The notes under the pieces were generated by a model, which was not told where the DNA came from, ran no database searches, and saw only the letters and a list, made by a program, of their open reading frames with translations. Below, one piece after another: positions 17,121-26,615 of a DNA stretch of 64,000 nt. The stretch lies in NCBI RefSeq assembly GCF_002294985.1, contig NZ_NSGE01000002.1, positions 620,001 to 684,000 on the forward strand, read 5' to 3'. Every line of letters starts with the position of its first letter. The stretch's first letter is position 1. The position numbers were made by a program, and so were the translations under genes. The stretch comes from Mesorhizobium sp. WSM3862 (GTDB lineage: Bacteria; Pseudomonadota; Alphaproteobacteria; Rhizobiales; Rhizobiaceae).

Positions 17121-19013
17121 ATGTTCGACCGCATCTTCACCTGGTTCGAAAGCCACTATTCGCCGGTGGCGCTGGCCGAAGACAGGCAGCCGCCAATGGG
17201 ACTTTGGCGGTTCTACTGGTATTTCATAAGACAGTTTCGCGCCGCCTATTGGCTGCGCATGATCATCGTTGCCGTCGCGGCAATAGTGGACGCGATGCTG
17301 CCGATTTTCGTCGGCCTGATCGTGGGCCTGCTCTCCAACACCAGGCCGGGCGATTTCTTCGCCGCGCATGGGCCGCTGCTCGTCATCATGGCGATCGTCG
17401 TGCTGCTGCGTCCGCTGTCCATGGTTATCGACGCGCTCATCCGCAACCACGCCATCGCACCGAACCTCATCGACCTCATCCGCTGGCAAAGCCATTGGCA
17501 TGTCGTGCGTCAGGACTGGTCATTCTTCCAGAACGACTTCGCCGGCCGCATCGGAACGAAGGTCATGCAAAGCGGCGACTCGGTGGAGATGAGCGTCAAT
17601 CTCACCGTCGATGCCGTCTGGTACGCGCTGGTCTTCGTCGCGGTCGCCATCGTTGTGCTGGCGCGGCTCGACCCGCTTCTTCTGGCTGTGGTGGCGGCCT
17701 GGCTGGTGTTCTATTGCATGATCTTCTGGTTTGCGATGCCGAGGATCACCCAGCGCTCGTCCCAACTGTCGGAGCGGTGGTCGCAGGTGAGCGGCCGCAT
17801 GGTCGACAGCTACACGAACATCCTGACGCTCAAGACATTCTCGACCGGCGAGCACGAAGACAAATATGTCTCGCAAGCCGTCGTCGAGCACGCCGACACG
17901 TTTTACCAGCTGATGCGCGTTTTCACACTGATGTGGTCGGCCCTGTTCGTCCTCAACGCTGCGCTGCTTATCGCCATAAGCTGGCTGGCGCTGGCCGGCT
18001 GGAACGCCGGCGCCATGACCACGGCGGCCGTGGCGACGGCGATACCGTTCGCGCTGCAGATCGCCAACATTTCCGGCAGGATCCTCGATGTCGGCGCCAA
18101 CGTCTTCCGGCAGATCGGCGTCGCCAGCAATTCGATGACGACGATCGCGCGCCCCATCACAATGCAGGACCAGCCGGACGCGCCGGCCCTCGTGGTCAAA
18201 GCCGGCGGCATCGAGTTCGAGCAGGTGAACTTCAACTATTGGCGCAAGGACGGCAAAGGCGGCGTCATCGACAATCTGTCGCTGAAGATCGCGCCGGGCG
18301 AGCGGGTCGGCCTGATCGGCCGTTCCGGGGCCGGCAAGTCGACATTGGTCAATCTCGTGCTGCGGCTGTTCGACGTGCGGGACGGCAAGGTGCTGATCGA
18401 CGGACAAGACATCCGCAACGTCTCGCAGGAAAGCGTTCGCGCGGCGATCGGCTTCGTCAATCAGGATACGTCGCTCTTGCATCGATCGGTTCGCGAGAAC
18501 CTCAAATATGGACGACAGTCCGCCAGCGATGAGGCGATGTTCAGCGCCGCCAAGGCCGCGCAGATCGACGATGTGATCGCGGGGCTGACCGATCCGCATG
18601 GGCAAAGCGGCTATGAGGCGCTCGTCGGCGAGCGCGGCGTGAAGCTGTCCGGCGGCCAGCGGCAACGCATCGCCATTGCCCGCGTTATGCTGAAGGACGC
18701 GCCGATCCTCATTCTCGACGAAGCTACGTCTGCGCTCGATTCCGAGGTGGAGGCCGCCATCCAGGAGAACCTCTACAAGCTCATGCAGGGCAAGACGGTC
18801 ATCGCCATCGCCCACCGCCTGTCGACCATCGCGGCAATGGATCGGCTCGTCGTCATGGACAAGGGCCGCATCGTCGAGGACGGCTCGCATGAAGCGTTGA
18901 TCGCCAAGGGCGGGCTCTATGCCCAGCTCTGGCGGCGCCAGTCGGGCGGCTTCCTGCTCGAGGAAAAGCAGGCGGCCGACGATCTGCCGACGAAAGGTGA
19001 AGCCGCGGAATGA
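17121..19013 (+). CDS. ABC exporter, fused permease and ATPase (second of three)
   Basis: 630 residues beginning MFDRIFTWFESHYSPVALAE. The same architecture as the previous gene: transmembrane domain to about residue 335 with DSYTNILTLKTFSTGEHED, then an ATPase domain with Walker A GRSGAGKST (about 399), LSGGQRQR, ILILDEATS and AHRLST. From the signature to the C-terminus it is almost identical to the first paralog in protein, while the DNA differs at many synonymous sites, so the duplication is old or maintained by selection. A 129-bp gap separates it from the first exporter. Its stop overlaps the start of the third, which implies coupled synthesis and perhaps heterodimerisation. Confidence 0.93.
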   Translation: MFDRIFTWFESHYSPVALAEDRQPPMGLWRFYWYFIRQFRAAYWLRMIIVAVAAIVDAMLPIFVGLIVGLLSNTRPGDFFAAHGPLLVIMAIVVLLRPLSMVIDALIRNHAIAPNLIDLIRWQSHWHVVRQDWSFFQNDFAGRIGTKVMQSGDSVEMSVNLTVDAVWYALVFVAVAIVVLARLDPLLLAVVAAWLVFYCMIFWFAMPRITQRSSQLSERWSQVSGRMVDSYTNILTLKTFSTGEHEDKYVSQAVVEHADTFYQLMRVFTLMWSALFVLNAALLIAISWLALAGWNAGAMTTAAVATAIPFALQIANISGRILDVGANVFRQIGVASNSMTTIARPITMQDQPDAPALVVKAGGIEFEQVNFNYWRKDGKGGVIDNLSLKIAPGERVGLIGRSGAGKSTLVNLVLRLFDVRDGKVLIDGQDIRNVSQESVRAAIGFVNQDTSLLHRSVRENLKYGRQSASDEAMFSAAKAAQIDDVIAGLTDPHGQSGYEALVGERGVKLSGGQRQRIAIARVMLKDAPILILDEATSALDSEVEAAIQENLYKLMQGKTVIAIAHRLSTIAAMDRLVVMDKGRIVEDGSHEALIAKGGLYAQLWRRQSGGFLLEEKQAADDLPTKGEAAE

Positions 19014-20893
19014 TGAAGGCCGTCTATCGCTGGTTCGAAAGCTGGGTCTACCCGTTCCGCGAGCCGACGAACCTTCGTCCACCTGCCAGCGTCGGCGGCT
19101 TCCTCTGGCACTATGTCGGGCAAGCGAAGCTCGCCTTCTTCGCCATGCTGATCATCGGCGGCATCGCGCCGCTGGTCGAGGCCGGGCTGTTCTATTTCGT
19201 CGGACGGCTGGTCGATATCCTCGACCAGCTTCCCGGCGAACGCAGCTGGCACGCGCTGTGGGGGGCCGCCGGGCCAGAGCTGCTGTTCATGGGCGCGGTG
19301 GTGCTGATCATCCGCACGCTGGTGGTCGGCCTTTCGGCGCTGGTCGACGAGCAGACGATCACGCCGGGCTTCTACAGCCTGGTGCGCTGGCAGGCGCATC
19401 GGCATGTCTCGCGCCAGTCCTACGCTTTCTTCCAAAACGACTTCGCCGGGCGTATCGCCACGAAGGTCTGGCAGGCGGGGCAGGCCACTGGCGACCTCAT
19501 GGAAAGCTTCATCGAGGTCGTCTGGTTCATGATCGTCTACACGGTGACGACGCTGGCGCTGGTCGCCGGCCTCGACCTCAGGCTGGCGGCGCTGGTGGTG
19601 ATCTGGATCGTCGCCTTCGGCTGGCTGGCCAGGCTCCATTTGCCCGCAATCCGCAAGCATGCCGAGGCGACCGCCGAGGCCGGCTCGATGATCACCGGCC
19701 GCTTCGTCGATTCCTATTCCAATGTGCAGACGCTGAAGCTGTTCGCGGCCGACGGCGACGACCGCTACATCCGCAACGGCTTCGACATCTATCTCGATGC
19801 GCTGCGGCCCTTCACGCGCCGGCTGACCGGCGTGCGCGTGGCGCTGACGACGCTTTCCGGCATCATGATCACGGCGATCGCCGCCTTTGCAGTCTATCTG
19901 TGGGTGGAAGGCTCGATCACCGTCGGCGCCGTCGCCTTCACGCTCTCGCTTGTGCTGAGGCTCAACATGCTGCTGGGACGGCTGATGATGCAGCTCAACA
20001 GTATCCTCAGGAATCTCGGCGTGCTGGAAAATTCCAAGGCGCTGATCTCGCAGTCGCTCGGCCTGACCGACGCCCCGGATGCCAAGGAGCTGGTGGTTGC
20101 GGGTGGCCGCATCGACCTCAAGAACGTCACCTTCCACTACGGGAAAGGGGCAGGGGTCCTCGAAGGCATCGACCTCGTCGTGCGTCCAGGCGAGAAGGTC
20201 GGGCTGGTCGGTCCGTCCGGCGCCGGCAAGACGACGCTGGCCAATATCATCCTGCGCCTTTACGATCTCGAGGGCGGCAGGATCCTGATCGACGGCCAGG
20301 ATATCGCCGGCGTGACGCAGAATTCGCTGCGCGCCAATATCGGCGTGGTCAGCCAGGACACGGCGCTGTTCCACCGCTCGCTGCGCGACAACATCAAGCT
20401 CGGCATGCCGGACGCTACCGACGCTGAGGTGATCGCCGCGGCGCGCAAAGCCGAGGCGCATGACTTCATCATGGGGCTGCGCGACAATCGCGAGCGCCTT
20501 GGCTACGAAGCTTATGTCGGCGAGCGCGGCGTCAAGCTCTCCGGCGGCCAGCGTCAGCGCGTGGCGATCGCCCGCCTCTTCCTCAAGGATGCGCCGATCC
20601 TCATCCTTGACGAGGCGACCTCGGCACTCGATTCCGACATCGAGGCGGCGATCCAGGAAAACCTGGCAAGGCTGATGGAGAACAAGACCGTCATCGCCAT
20701 CGCCCACCGGCTTTCCACCATCGCAGCGCTCGACCGGCTGGTCGTGCTCGACGGCGGCCGCATCGTCGAAGAAGGCACGCATGATGAGCTGGTGGCGCTG
20801 GACGGTCTTTATGCGCGGCTCTGGAAACGGCAGTCCGGCGGCTTCCTCTTCAATGAGGAAAGCGCGCTGGAAGAGACGCGCCCGGCGGAGTAG
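19010..20893 (+). CDS. ABC exporter, fused permease and ATPase (third of three)
   Basis: 627 residues from ATG 19010, overlapping the previous stop by 4 nt (ATGA). It starts MMKAVYRWFESWVYPFREPT; the WFE...P opening is common to all three paralogs. The transmembrane domain includes DSYSNVQTLKLFAADGDD. The ATPase domain has Walker A GPSGAGKTT (about 400), LSGGQRQR, ILILDEATS and AHRLST, and ends LWKRQSGGFLFNEESALEET. It is the most divergent of the three, for example GPSGAGKTT instead of GRSGAGKST. Pairing with the second exporter is plausible from the overlap. Substrate unknown. Confidence 0.93.
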   Translation: MMKAVYRWFESWVYPFREPTNLRPPASVGGFLWHYVGQAKLAFFAMLIIGGIAPLVEAGLFYFVGRLVDILDQLPGERSWHALWGAAGPELLFMGAVVLIIRTLVVGLSALVDEQTITPGFYSLVRWQAHRHVSRQSYAFFQNDFAGRIATKVWQAGQATGDLMESFIEVVWFMIVYTVTTLALVAGLDLRLAALVVIWIVAFGWLARLHLPAIRKHAEATAEAGSMITGRFVDSYSNVQTLKLFAADGDDRYIRNGFDIYLDALRPFTRRLTGVRVALTTLSGIMITAIAAFAVYLWVEGSITVGAVAFTLSLVLRLNMLLGRLMMQLNSILRNLGVLENSKALISQSLGLTDAPDAKELVVAGGRIDLKNVTFHYGKGAGVLEGIDLVVRPGEKVGLVGPSGAGKTTLANIILRLYDLEGGRILIDGQDIAGVTQNSLRANIGVVSQDTALFHRSLRDNIKLGMPDATDAEVIAAARKAEAHDFIMGLRDNRERLGYEAYVGERGVKLSGGQRQRVAIARLFLKDAPILILDEATSALDSDIEAAIQENLARLMENKTVIAIAHRLSTIAALDRLVVLDGGRIVEEGTHDELVALDGLYARLWKRQSGGFLFNEESALEETRPAE

Positions 20894-20903
20894 AAACGCA
20901 GCC

Positions 20904-21215
20904 ATGTCGATCAGAATGCCCAGCAATTTCGGACGGTCAGGCGCGCAGGAGAGCGCTCTCGATCTGCTCGGCCACGAAATACTCGCTGAAAAGGCGGCCG
21001 CCCTCGGTCGCGCCGGCCAGCGCGTCGACGAGGCCTTGGCGAAGCTGCGCGAAAATGGGGAAGGCGGGGATCGCAACCGGCTGCTGAAAGAAGCGGCAGA
21101 AGCCGTCCACGCCTATTTCATTCAGCGCGAACTCTGCGGGCTGCGCAAGCACGACGCCGTGATCCGCGAATACGACATCCCGCGGGCGGTGCTGGTCAGG
21201 ATCGGCGCCAGCTAA
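20904..21215 (+). CDS. DUF6665 family protein
   Basis: 103 residues from ATG 20904, 10 nt after the third ABC exporter stop. The sequence LDLLGHEILAEKAAALGRAG, the helical KLRENGEGGDRNRLLKEAAE and the conserved AYFIQRELCGLRKHDAVIRE, ending YDIPRAVLVRIGAS, match the small helical DUF6665 family of rhizobia. Function unknown; no signal peptide. It is probably the last gene of the exporter transcript. Its TAA (21213-21215) overlaps the TAG of the convergent hydrolase by 3 nt. Confidence 0.8.
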   Translation: MSIRMPSNFGRSGAQESALDLLGHEILAEKAAALGRAGQRVDEALAKLRENGEGGDRNRLLKEAAEAVHAYFIQRELCGLRKHDAVIREYDIPRAVLVRIGAS

Positions 21216-22066
21216 GCGCTGACTTCCTTCCGAAAGCGCGCGAGGCGCAAGGCGAGCGCTCCGGGATTCTCATCGGCGACGAAGTGCCCGCTATCGGGGA
21301 TGATGTCGCCCTCGACATTGGAGAGGCCGGCGGCCTTCAAGCCATTGAGGTAATCGCTGATTTCGCCGGTCTCGGCAGCGCCCCTGAGGCAGAGCACCGG
21401 CGTGTCGATCGGGCTTGCCGGCGGAACGGCATTGGCCTTGGCGTCCTCGGAAAAGGCGCGGTACCAGTCGAAGCCGGCCTTGAGGCTTTCCGGCCGCGAA
21501 TAGGCCTTGGCGTAGATGTCTCTTGCTTCGGCCGGGATAGCGGATTTCTCCTTCGAAAGGGTGTCGAAGAAGAAGTCGAAATAGGCGCGCTCGTGACCCC
21601 CAACCAGCAGTTCCGGGAGAGCAGCAACCGCGTGGAACGCGAAATGCCAGAGGTTTGGATTGCGGATGACCTTGTCCCACGGCGCCACGCCCGGAACGAC
21701 AACATCCATGATCGCGGCGGCGGAGAGGATTTCCGGATGGTTGCGCAAAAGCGCGAAGACGATCTGGCCGCCGACATCATGGCCGGCCACTATGACCTGT
21801 CGCAGGCCGCAGGCGTCAATCAAGGCCGCTATCACCCTGGCCAGATGGGCTTTCTCACCGGTTTTGCGCGTGCCTTGCGAGCCGCCTATACCCGGCAGGT
21901 CCGGCGCGATCACGCGCTGATCGGTGGCCAGCCGACCGATCACGTTCTCGAAGGCATGGGAACTTTGAGGCCAGCCGTGGAGCAGCACGAGGCCGGGCGC
22001 ATCCCGTGGTCCGGCTTCGCGGATCGCAATGGTCAGTCCTTCAACCTCGATGCTGGAAGTTTCCAT
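21212..22066 (-). CDS. Alpha/beta hydrolase, epoxide hydrolase/dehalogenase-like
   Basis: 284 residues from ATG 22066; a GTG at 22081 would add five. It is an alpha/beta-hydrolase: oxyanion motif LLHGWPQSS, nucleophile elbow VAGHDVGGQ with Asp as nucleophile (as in epoxide hydrolases and haloalkane or haloacetate dehalogenases, not Ser esterases), DLPGIGGS, and the catalytic His in IPDSGHFVADENP. The acid is probably the Asp/Glu near ETGEISDY. It is cytoplasmic, monocistronic or with the cupin upstream, and convergent with the DUF6665 gene. Substrate not predictable. Confidence 0.85.
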   Translation of the reverse strand: METSSIEVEGLTIAIREAGPRDAPGLVLLHGWPQSSHAFENVIGRLATDQRVIAPDLPGIGGSQGTRKTGEKAHLARVIAALIDACGLRQVIVAGHDVGGQIVFALLRNHPEILSAAAIMDVVVPGVAPWDKVIRNPNLWHFAFHAVAALPELLVGGHERAYFDFFFDTLSKEKSAIPAEARDIYAKAYSRPESLKAGFDWYRAFSEDAKANAVPPASPIDTPVLCLRGAAETGEISDYLNGLKAAGLSNVEGDIIPDSGHFVADENPGALALRLARFRKEVSA

Positions 22067-22157
22067 CCGCCCGGCCTTCACCTGTCCGATCGCTCCGACC
22101 GACAGAACTAGGCGGGAATCGGTCCGCGGACAGGGCCTGTCTCTCGAATAAGCCGCA

Positions 22158-22502
22158 TCACTCCAGCCATTCGGTGATGAAGCTGCCGTTCTCGTGGATG
22201 TCGGTGGTCTCGAGCGGACCGGGGCCGAGATTGGTGAATTTGTGCGGCGTGTCGGCCGGCACGATCAGAATTTGGCCTGCGGTGGCCGTTATCTGCCGAT
22301 CGCCGACCGTGAACAGGCCGGTGCCGGAACGGATGACGAAGATCTCCGCGTAAGGATGCTTATGCAGACGCGGGCCGCCGCCGATCTCGGGCTGATAATT
22401 GAAGATCAGGCAGGAGTTGGAGCCAAATGCGCCGCATTGCAGCTCACCTTGCCAACGGTCGGGCGTGCTCGCCCATTTGTCGCGGTCGATGACATGCGCC
22501 AT
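22158..22502 (-). CDS. Cupin domain-containing protein
   Basis: 114 residues. A single small beta-barrel cupin: GGGPRLHKHPYAEIFVIRSG contains the metal-binding HxH...E of motif 1, and TPHKFTNLGPGPLETTDIHE supplies the motif 2 His. GQILIVPADTPHKF is typical. The N-terminal part (FGSNSCLIFNYQPEIGGGPR) is also characteristic of a common rhizobial cupin. Probably a metal-dependent enzyme or small-molecule binding protein. It lies upstream of the hydrolase on the same strand with a 91-bp gap, so a shared transcript is possible. Confidence 0.88.
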   Translation of the reverse strand: MAHVIDRDKWASTPDRWQGELQCGAFGSNSCLIFNYQPEIGGGPRLHKHPYAEIFVIRSGTGLFTVGDRQITATAGQILIVPADTPHKFTNLGPGPLETTDIHENGSFITEWLE

Positions 22503-22815
22503 GGCTCGACAATAGACCGGGCCGGCGGTCGCTGTCGAGGCAAGCGGAGTTCCGATTTACCGCTGAAGTTAGCGCTATTTAGCGCTGTTCGGCGGTCCGA
22601 TCATCAAGCCGTTGCGCGGGCCGCGGCATGTGCCCGCGACAATGTGCCCTTGTGCCTCCACGCGTCTGGACAAAAACGGGCTTCACGCATAAACCGAACC
22701 TCCAAATGCCGGAGGAATTCGCTAGCCTGTTCGCCATGCGCTGTCGGGCCGGCGCGATTGAGCGGGGACAAGGCTCGGCCGCCGGCACGGAAAGAGGCGA
22801 AAGGATCAGGCACCC
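22503..22815. other. Intergenic region, divergent cupin / petABC
   Basis: 313 bp between the cupin (minus) and petA (plus). No gene with a credible start was found. It must contain the promoters for both directions. A GC-rich stretch near 22600-22640 and an AT-richer part around 22670-22710 were seen, but no confident -35/-10 or operator could be assigned. Confidence 0.45.
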
Positions 22816-23376
22816 GTGAGCGCAACCGACATCCACGATCCCAACCGTCGCGATTTTCTCTACATCGCCACCGGCATGGCCGGCGTGGTCGGCGCTGGGG
22901 CCGTCGCCTGGCCGTTCATCGACCAGATGCAGCCGGATGCCTCGACGCTGGCGCTGGCTTCTGTCGAGGTCGATGTCTCCTCGCTGCAGCCCGGCAGCTC
23001 GCTGGTCGTCAAGTGGCGCGGCAAGCCGGTCGTGGTGCGCAACCGCACCGACAAGGAAATGAAGGACGGCGCGGCGGTTAGCCTCAACGATCTCAAGGAT
23101 CCGATCGCCCGCAATGCCAACTTGCCGGCCGATGCGCCGGCGACCGACGCCAACCGCACCACGCCCGGCAAGGAAGCCTGGATGGTCATGGTGCAGGTCT
23201 GCACCCATCTCGGCTGCATCCCGCTCGGCCAGGAAGGCGATTTCGGCGGCTGGTTCTGCCCGTGCCACGGCTCGGTGTACGATACCGCCGGCCGCATCCG
23301 CAAAGGCCCGGCGCCGGAGAACATGGCGATCCCGGTGTTTAAATTCATTTCCGATACCAAGATCCTTATCGGTTGA
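22816..23376 (+). CDS. petA: Ubiquinol-cytochrome c reductase Rieske iron-sulfur subunit
   Basis: 186 residues starting at GTG 22816. The N-terminus holds a twin-arginine-like signal anchor, [20 protein letters not shown], which also forms the single membrane helix. The two Rieske boxes CTHLGC and CPCHGS bind the [2Fe-2S] cluster through two Cys and two His. It carries electrons from ubiquinol to cytochrome c1 in the bc1 complex (complex III) on the periplasmic side. It is the first gene of petABC, with cytochrome b starting 17 nt after its stop. Confidence 0.97.
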   Translation: MSATDIHDPNRRDFLYIATGMAGVVGAGAVAWPFIDQMQPDASTLALASVEVDVSSLQPGSSLVVKWRGKPVVVRNRTDKEMKDGAAVSLNDLKDPIARNANLPADAPATDANRTTPGKEAWMVMVQVCTHLGCIPLGQEGDFGGWFCPCHGSVYDTAGRIRKGPAPENMAIPVFKFISDTKILIG

Positions 23377-23393
23377 GGCAGGGGGATATTTCG

Positions 23394-24698
23394 ATGAGCG
23401 AGGGACACTCCACCTACACACCGAAGACGGGTCTCGGACGCTGGTTCGACGCCCGTATGCCGCTTCCCCGGCTTGTCTATGACAGCTTCATTGCCTATCC
23501 GGTGCCGCGCAACCTCAACTACATGTGGACGTTCGGCGGCATCCTGTCGATCATGCTGGTATCGCAGATCCTCACCGGCATCGTGCTGGCCATGCACTAC
23601 ACGTCCGACACCGCACTCGCCTTCGATTCGGTCGAGAAGATCATGCGCGACGTGAATTCGGGATGGCTGTTGCGCTATCTCCATTCCAACGGCGCCTCGT
23701 TCTTCTTCGTGGCCGTCTACATCCACATCTTTCGCGGGCTGTTCTACGGCTCCTACAAGGCGCCGCGCGAGCTGCTCTGGATCCTCGGCTGCATCATCTA
23801 CCTCCTGATGATGGCGACCGGCTTCATGGGCTATGTGCTGCCTTGGGGACAGATGAGCTTCTGGGGCGCCACCGTCATCACCGGCTTCTTCAGCGCCATC
23901 CCGCTGGTCGGCAACTGGATCCAGGAACTGCTGCTCGGCGGCTTCGCCGTTGACAATCCGACGCTGAACCGCTTCTTCGCCCTGCATTACCTGTTGCCGT
24001 TCATGATCGCCGGCGTCGTCGTGCTGCACGTCTGGGCGCTGCATGTCGTCGGCCAGTCGAACCCGACCGGCATTGAGGTCAAGTCGAAGACCGACACCGT
24101 CGCCTTCACGCCCTATGCGACCATCAAGGACGCGTTCGGCATGATCGTGTTCCTGTTCTTCTTCGCCTATTTCGTCTTCTACCTGCCGAACTACCTCGGC
24201 CATCCGGACAACTACACGGTCGCCAATCCGCTGAAGACGCCGGCCCACATCGTTCCGGAATGGTACTTCCTGCCGTTCTACGCGATCCTGCGCGCCATCA
24301 CCTTCAACATCGGGCCGATCAACTCCAAGCTCGGCGGCGTGCTGTGCATGTTCGGCGCCATCGCCATGCTGTTCCTGGTGCCGTGGCTCGACACCTCCAA
24401 GGTGCGCTCGGCGGTCTACCGGCCCTGGTACAAACTGTTCTTCTGGCTGTTCGTGGCCGACGCCATCCTGCTCGGGTGGCTGGGCTCGCAGCCGGCGGAA
24501 GGCTCTTACGTGTTCATGGCGCAGATGGCGACGCTGTTCTACTTCGCCTTCTTCCTGGTCGTGATGCCGGTGCTCGGCCTGATCGAGACGCCGCGGCGGC
24601 TGCCGAACTCGATCACCGAGGCGGTGCTGGAAAAGAAAAACAAGGGAGCCGGCGGGCATCCGGCAGGCGCGGTCAGCGCGCCGGAAACCAAGGGCTGA
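23394..24698 (+). CDS. petB: Cytochrome b of the bc1 complex
   Basis: 434 residues from ATG 23394 (GGGGGA 9 nt upstream); a longer in-frame start at 23373 is unnecessary. It is an integral membrane protein with about eight helices. Haem-ligand region 1 includes [20 protein letters not shown], the quinol-site motif PEWY is present in [17 protein letters not shown], and [16 protein letters not shown] is the conserved cd loop. It oxidises ubiquinol and carries the two b haems of complex III. It sits between petA and petC with spacings of 17 and 19 nt, so this is a compact operon. Confidence 0.98.
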   Translation: MSEGHSTYTPKTGLGRWFDARMPLPRLVYDSFIAYPVPRNLNYMWTFGGILSIMLVSQILTGIVLAMHYTSDTALAFDSVEKIMRDVNSGWLLRYLHSNGASFFFVAVYIHIFRGLFYGSYKAPRELLWILGCIIYLLMMATGFMGYVLPWGQMSFWGATVITGFFSAIPLVGNWIQELLLGGFAVDNPTLNRFFALHYLLPFMIAGVVVLHVWALHVVGQSNPTGIEVKSKTDTVAFTPYATIKDAFGMIVFLFFFAYFVFYLPNYLGHPDNYTVANPLKTPAHIVPEWYFLPFYAILRAITFNIGPINSKLGGVLCMFGAIAMLFLVPWLDTSKVRSAVYRPWYKLFFWLFVADAILLGWLGSQPAEGSYVFMAQMATLFYFAFFLVVMPVLGLIETPRRLPNSITEAVLEKKNKGAGGHPAGAVSAPETKG

Positions 24699-24717
24699 GA
24701 ATCTGAGGGGATTTGGC

Positions 24718-25575
24718 ATGAAGAAGATTCTCACCGCGCTGGCGCTGCTTGGCCTGGTGGTCGCGGGCACCGCTGCCATCGCCGCCGAAGAGGAACACAA
24801 CGCGGCGGCCCCGACGCATTTCCCGATCAATGAACCGAAGGAAATGAGCTGGAGCTTCGCCGGGCCGTTCGGTACCTACGACAAGGCTCAGCTGCAGCGC
24901 GGCCTGAAGGTCTACAAGGAAGTCTGCTCGGCCTGCCACTCAATGAACCTGGTGGCGTTCCGCACGCTGGAAGGCCTCGGCTACTCGGAAGCGCAGATCA
25001 AGACGCTTGCCGCCGAGTACACCATCCATGACGGCCCGAACGATGCCGGCGACATGTTCGACCGCCCGGGCAAGCCGTCGGATCACTTCCCGTCGCCGTT
25101 CCCGAACGAACAGGCCGCCGCGTCCGCCAATGGCGGCGCCGCTCCGCCCGACATGTCGCTGCTCGCCAAGGCGCGCGGCGTCGAGCGCGGCTTTCCGCGT
25201 TTCATCTTCGACATTTTCACCCAGTATGCTCAGGGCGGCCCGGACTACATCCACTCGCTGCTCACCGGCTACGACCAGACGCCGCCGGCCGGCATGGTGA
25301 TCCCCGAAGGCACGCACTACAATCCATACTTCCTGTCCGGCGTGTCGCTGAAGATGCCGAAACCGCTTTCGGACGGCCAGGTGACCTATGACGACGGCTC
25401 GCCGCAGACGGTCGACCAGTATTCGCGCGACGTGTCGGCGTTCCTGATGTGGGCCGCCGAGCCGCATCTCGAAGAGCGCAAGAAGACCGGCTTCCGCGTC
25501 CTGGTGTTCCTGCTGCTGTTCGGCGCGCTGGTCTACCTGACCAAGCGCAAGGTGTGGGCCGAAGTGGCGCACTGA
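24718..25575 (+). CDS. petC: Cytochrome c1
   Basis: 285 residues. It has a Sec signal peptide (MKKILTALALLGLVVAGTAA, cleaved near IAA), the c-type haem motif CSACH (about residue 64) and the far Met ligand region in GVSLKMPKPLSDGQ. A single C-terminal helix (FRVLVFLLLFGALVYLTKRK) anchors it in the membrane. It accepts electrons from the Rieske protein and reduces soluble cytochrome c. Last gene of petABC, followed 26 nt later by a good intrinsic terminator. Confidence 0.97.
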   Translation: MKKILTALALLGLVVAGTAAIAAEEEHNAAAPTHFPINEPKEMSWSFAGPFGTYDKAQLQRGLKVYKEVCSACHSMNLVAFRTLEGLGYSEAQIKTLAAEYTIHDGPNDAGDMFDRPGKPSDHFPSPFPNEQAAASANGGAAPPDMSLLAKARGVERGFPRFIFDIFTQYAQGGPDYIHSLLTGYDQTPPAGMVIPEGTHYNPYFLSGVSLKMPKPLSDGQVTYDDGSPQTVDQYSRDVSAFLMWAAEPHLEERKKTGFRVLVFLLLFGALVYLTKRKVWAEVAH

Positions 25576-25601
25576 ACCGCGATCGGTCAGACACTTTCGA
25601 G

Positions 25602-25624
25602 GGGCGCCGCAAAGGCGCCCTTTT
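25602..25624 (+). terminator. Intrinsic terminator of petABC
   Basis: Stem GGGCGCC (25602-25608) and GGCGCCC (25614-25620), loop GCAAA, followed by TTTT (25621-25624). It lies 27 nt past the petC stop, and the acid phosphatase starts 90 nt beyond, so that gene has its own promoter. Confidence 0.8.
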
Positions 25625-25714
25625 CAATTTCGGGACCGCTTTGATCCGGCCGTGTCACATGGCTGTCATTGCGCATCGCGATCCTGCGTTGGCTCACCTC
25701 AAAGGATCGTCCTC

Positions 25715-26410
25715 ATGAAAAGACTTGCGCCGCTTGCAGCCGTGGTGCTGCTTCTTGTCGCCTCCTCGGCAGTCCGCGCCGAGGACGCCCAGCCCTTCGT
25801 CACCAAGAAGGACATCGACCTGACGATGATCCTGCCGCCGCCGCCGGCCAATGATTCGGCCGAGACCAAGGCAGAACTCGGCGAGGTGCTGACCCTGCAA
25901 GTGACGCGAACTCCCGAAATGGAAAAGCGTGCTATCGCCGATGCCGAAGAGGATGTCTGGCGCTTCGCCGATGTCATGGGACCGAAATTCAGCAAGGAGA
26001 CGCTGCCGAAGTTCAGCGCCTTCTTCGACCGCGTGGTGGCGACCGAAGGTGCGGTCGTCGATCCGGCCAAGGACGTCTGGAAGCGGCCGCGTCCGCATCA
26101 GCTCAGTGATCTGGTCAAACCGGCGGTGAAGCTGTCGAATTCCGGTTCCTGGCCGTCGGGCCATGCGACGGTCGGCACCATGATGGGCATCATCCTGTCC
26201 GACATGGTGCCGGAGAAGCGGGCCGAGATCATGGCCCGCGCGGCCGAATATGCCCATAACCGCGTGGTCGGCGGCATCCATTATCCGTCCGATGTCGAGA
26301 TGGGCAAGATTTCCGGCAGCGTGATCGCCGCGGTCCTGCTCAGCCGGCCCGATTTCAAGGCCGAGTTCGAGGTGGCGCGATCCGAGCTGCGGTCCGACCT
26401 CGGCATGTGA
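25715..26410 (+). CDS. Class A non-specific acid phosphatase (PAP2 superfamily)
   Basis: 231 residues from ATG 25715 with a Sec signal peptide ([20 protein letters not shown], then RAEDA). The three-part phosphatase signature is present: [11 protein letters not shown] (K-x6-RP), GSWPSGHAT (PSGH) and [17 protein letters not shown] (SR-like...H-x3-D; Asn precedes the Arg here rather than Ser). It should be a periplasmic, vanadate-sensitive phosphomonoesterase of the PhoN type. It stands alone between two intrinsic terminators that share the same 7-bp stem. Confidence 0.92.
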   Translation: MKRLAPLAAVVLLLVASSAVRAEDAQPFVTKKDIDLTMILPPPPANDSAETKAELGEVLTLQVTRTPEMEKRAIADAEEDVWRFADVMGPKFSKETLPKFSAFFDRVVATEGAVVDPAKDVWKRPRPHQLSDLVKPAVKLSNSGSWPSGHATVGTMMGIILSDMVPEKRAEIMARAAEYAHNRVVGGIHYPSDVEMGKISGSVIAAVLLSRPDFKAEFEVARSELRSDLGM

Positions 26411-26436
26411 GCCGTCGGTCGCCGACGTTTCTACAA

Positions 26437-26458
26437 GGGCGCCAGCGGGCGCCCTTTT
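26437..26458 (+). terminator. Intrinsic terminator of the acid phosphatase gene
   Basis: Stem GGGCGCC (26437-26443) and GGCGCCC (26448-26454), loop AGCG, followed by TTTT. It starts 26 nt after the stop codon. The stem is identical to the petABC terminator. Confidence 0.75.
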
Positions 26459-26615
26459 CGCTTGCGGCGCCGGCACGGGAGCAAGGCAGGCGATGCCGAT
26501 CCTTTGCCGGATGCGCTTGTCTCCCGGGCTCCATCGCGGTAGCCGTTGTTGGTTGCGTTGCGCCGGGCGCGTCGACGCCGTTATACCCGACAGCCGGACA
26601 CGCGGAGCTCGTCTC

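Noticed and set aside
18917..21076. 719-codon minus-strand frame opposite the ABC exporters
   Set aside because: Antisense to two ABC exporters with intact motifs; the translation is Arg/His/Asp-rich low-quality sequence.
22860..24830. 656-codon minus-strand frame opposite petA and petB
   Set aside because: Antisense to certain bc1 genes, no domain seen.
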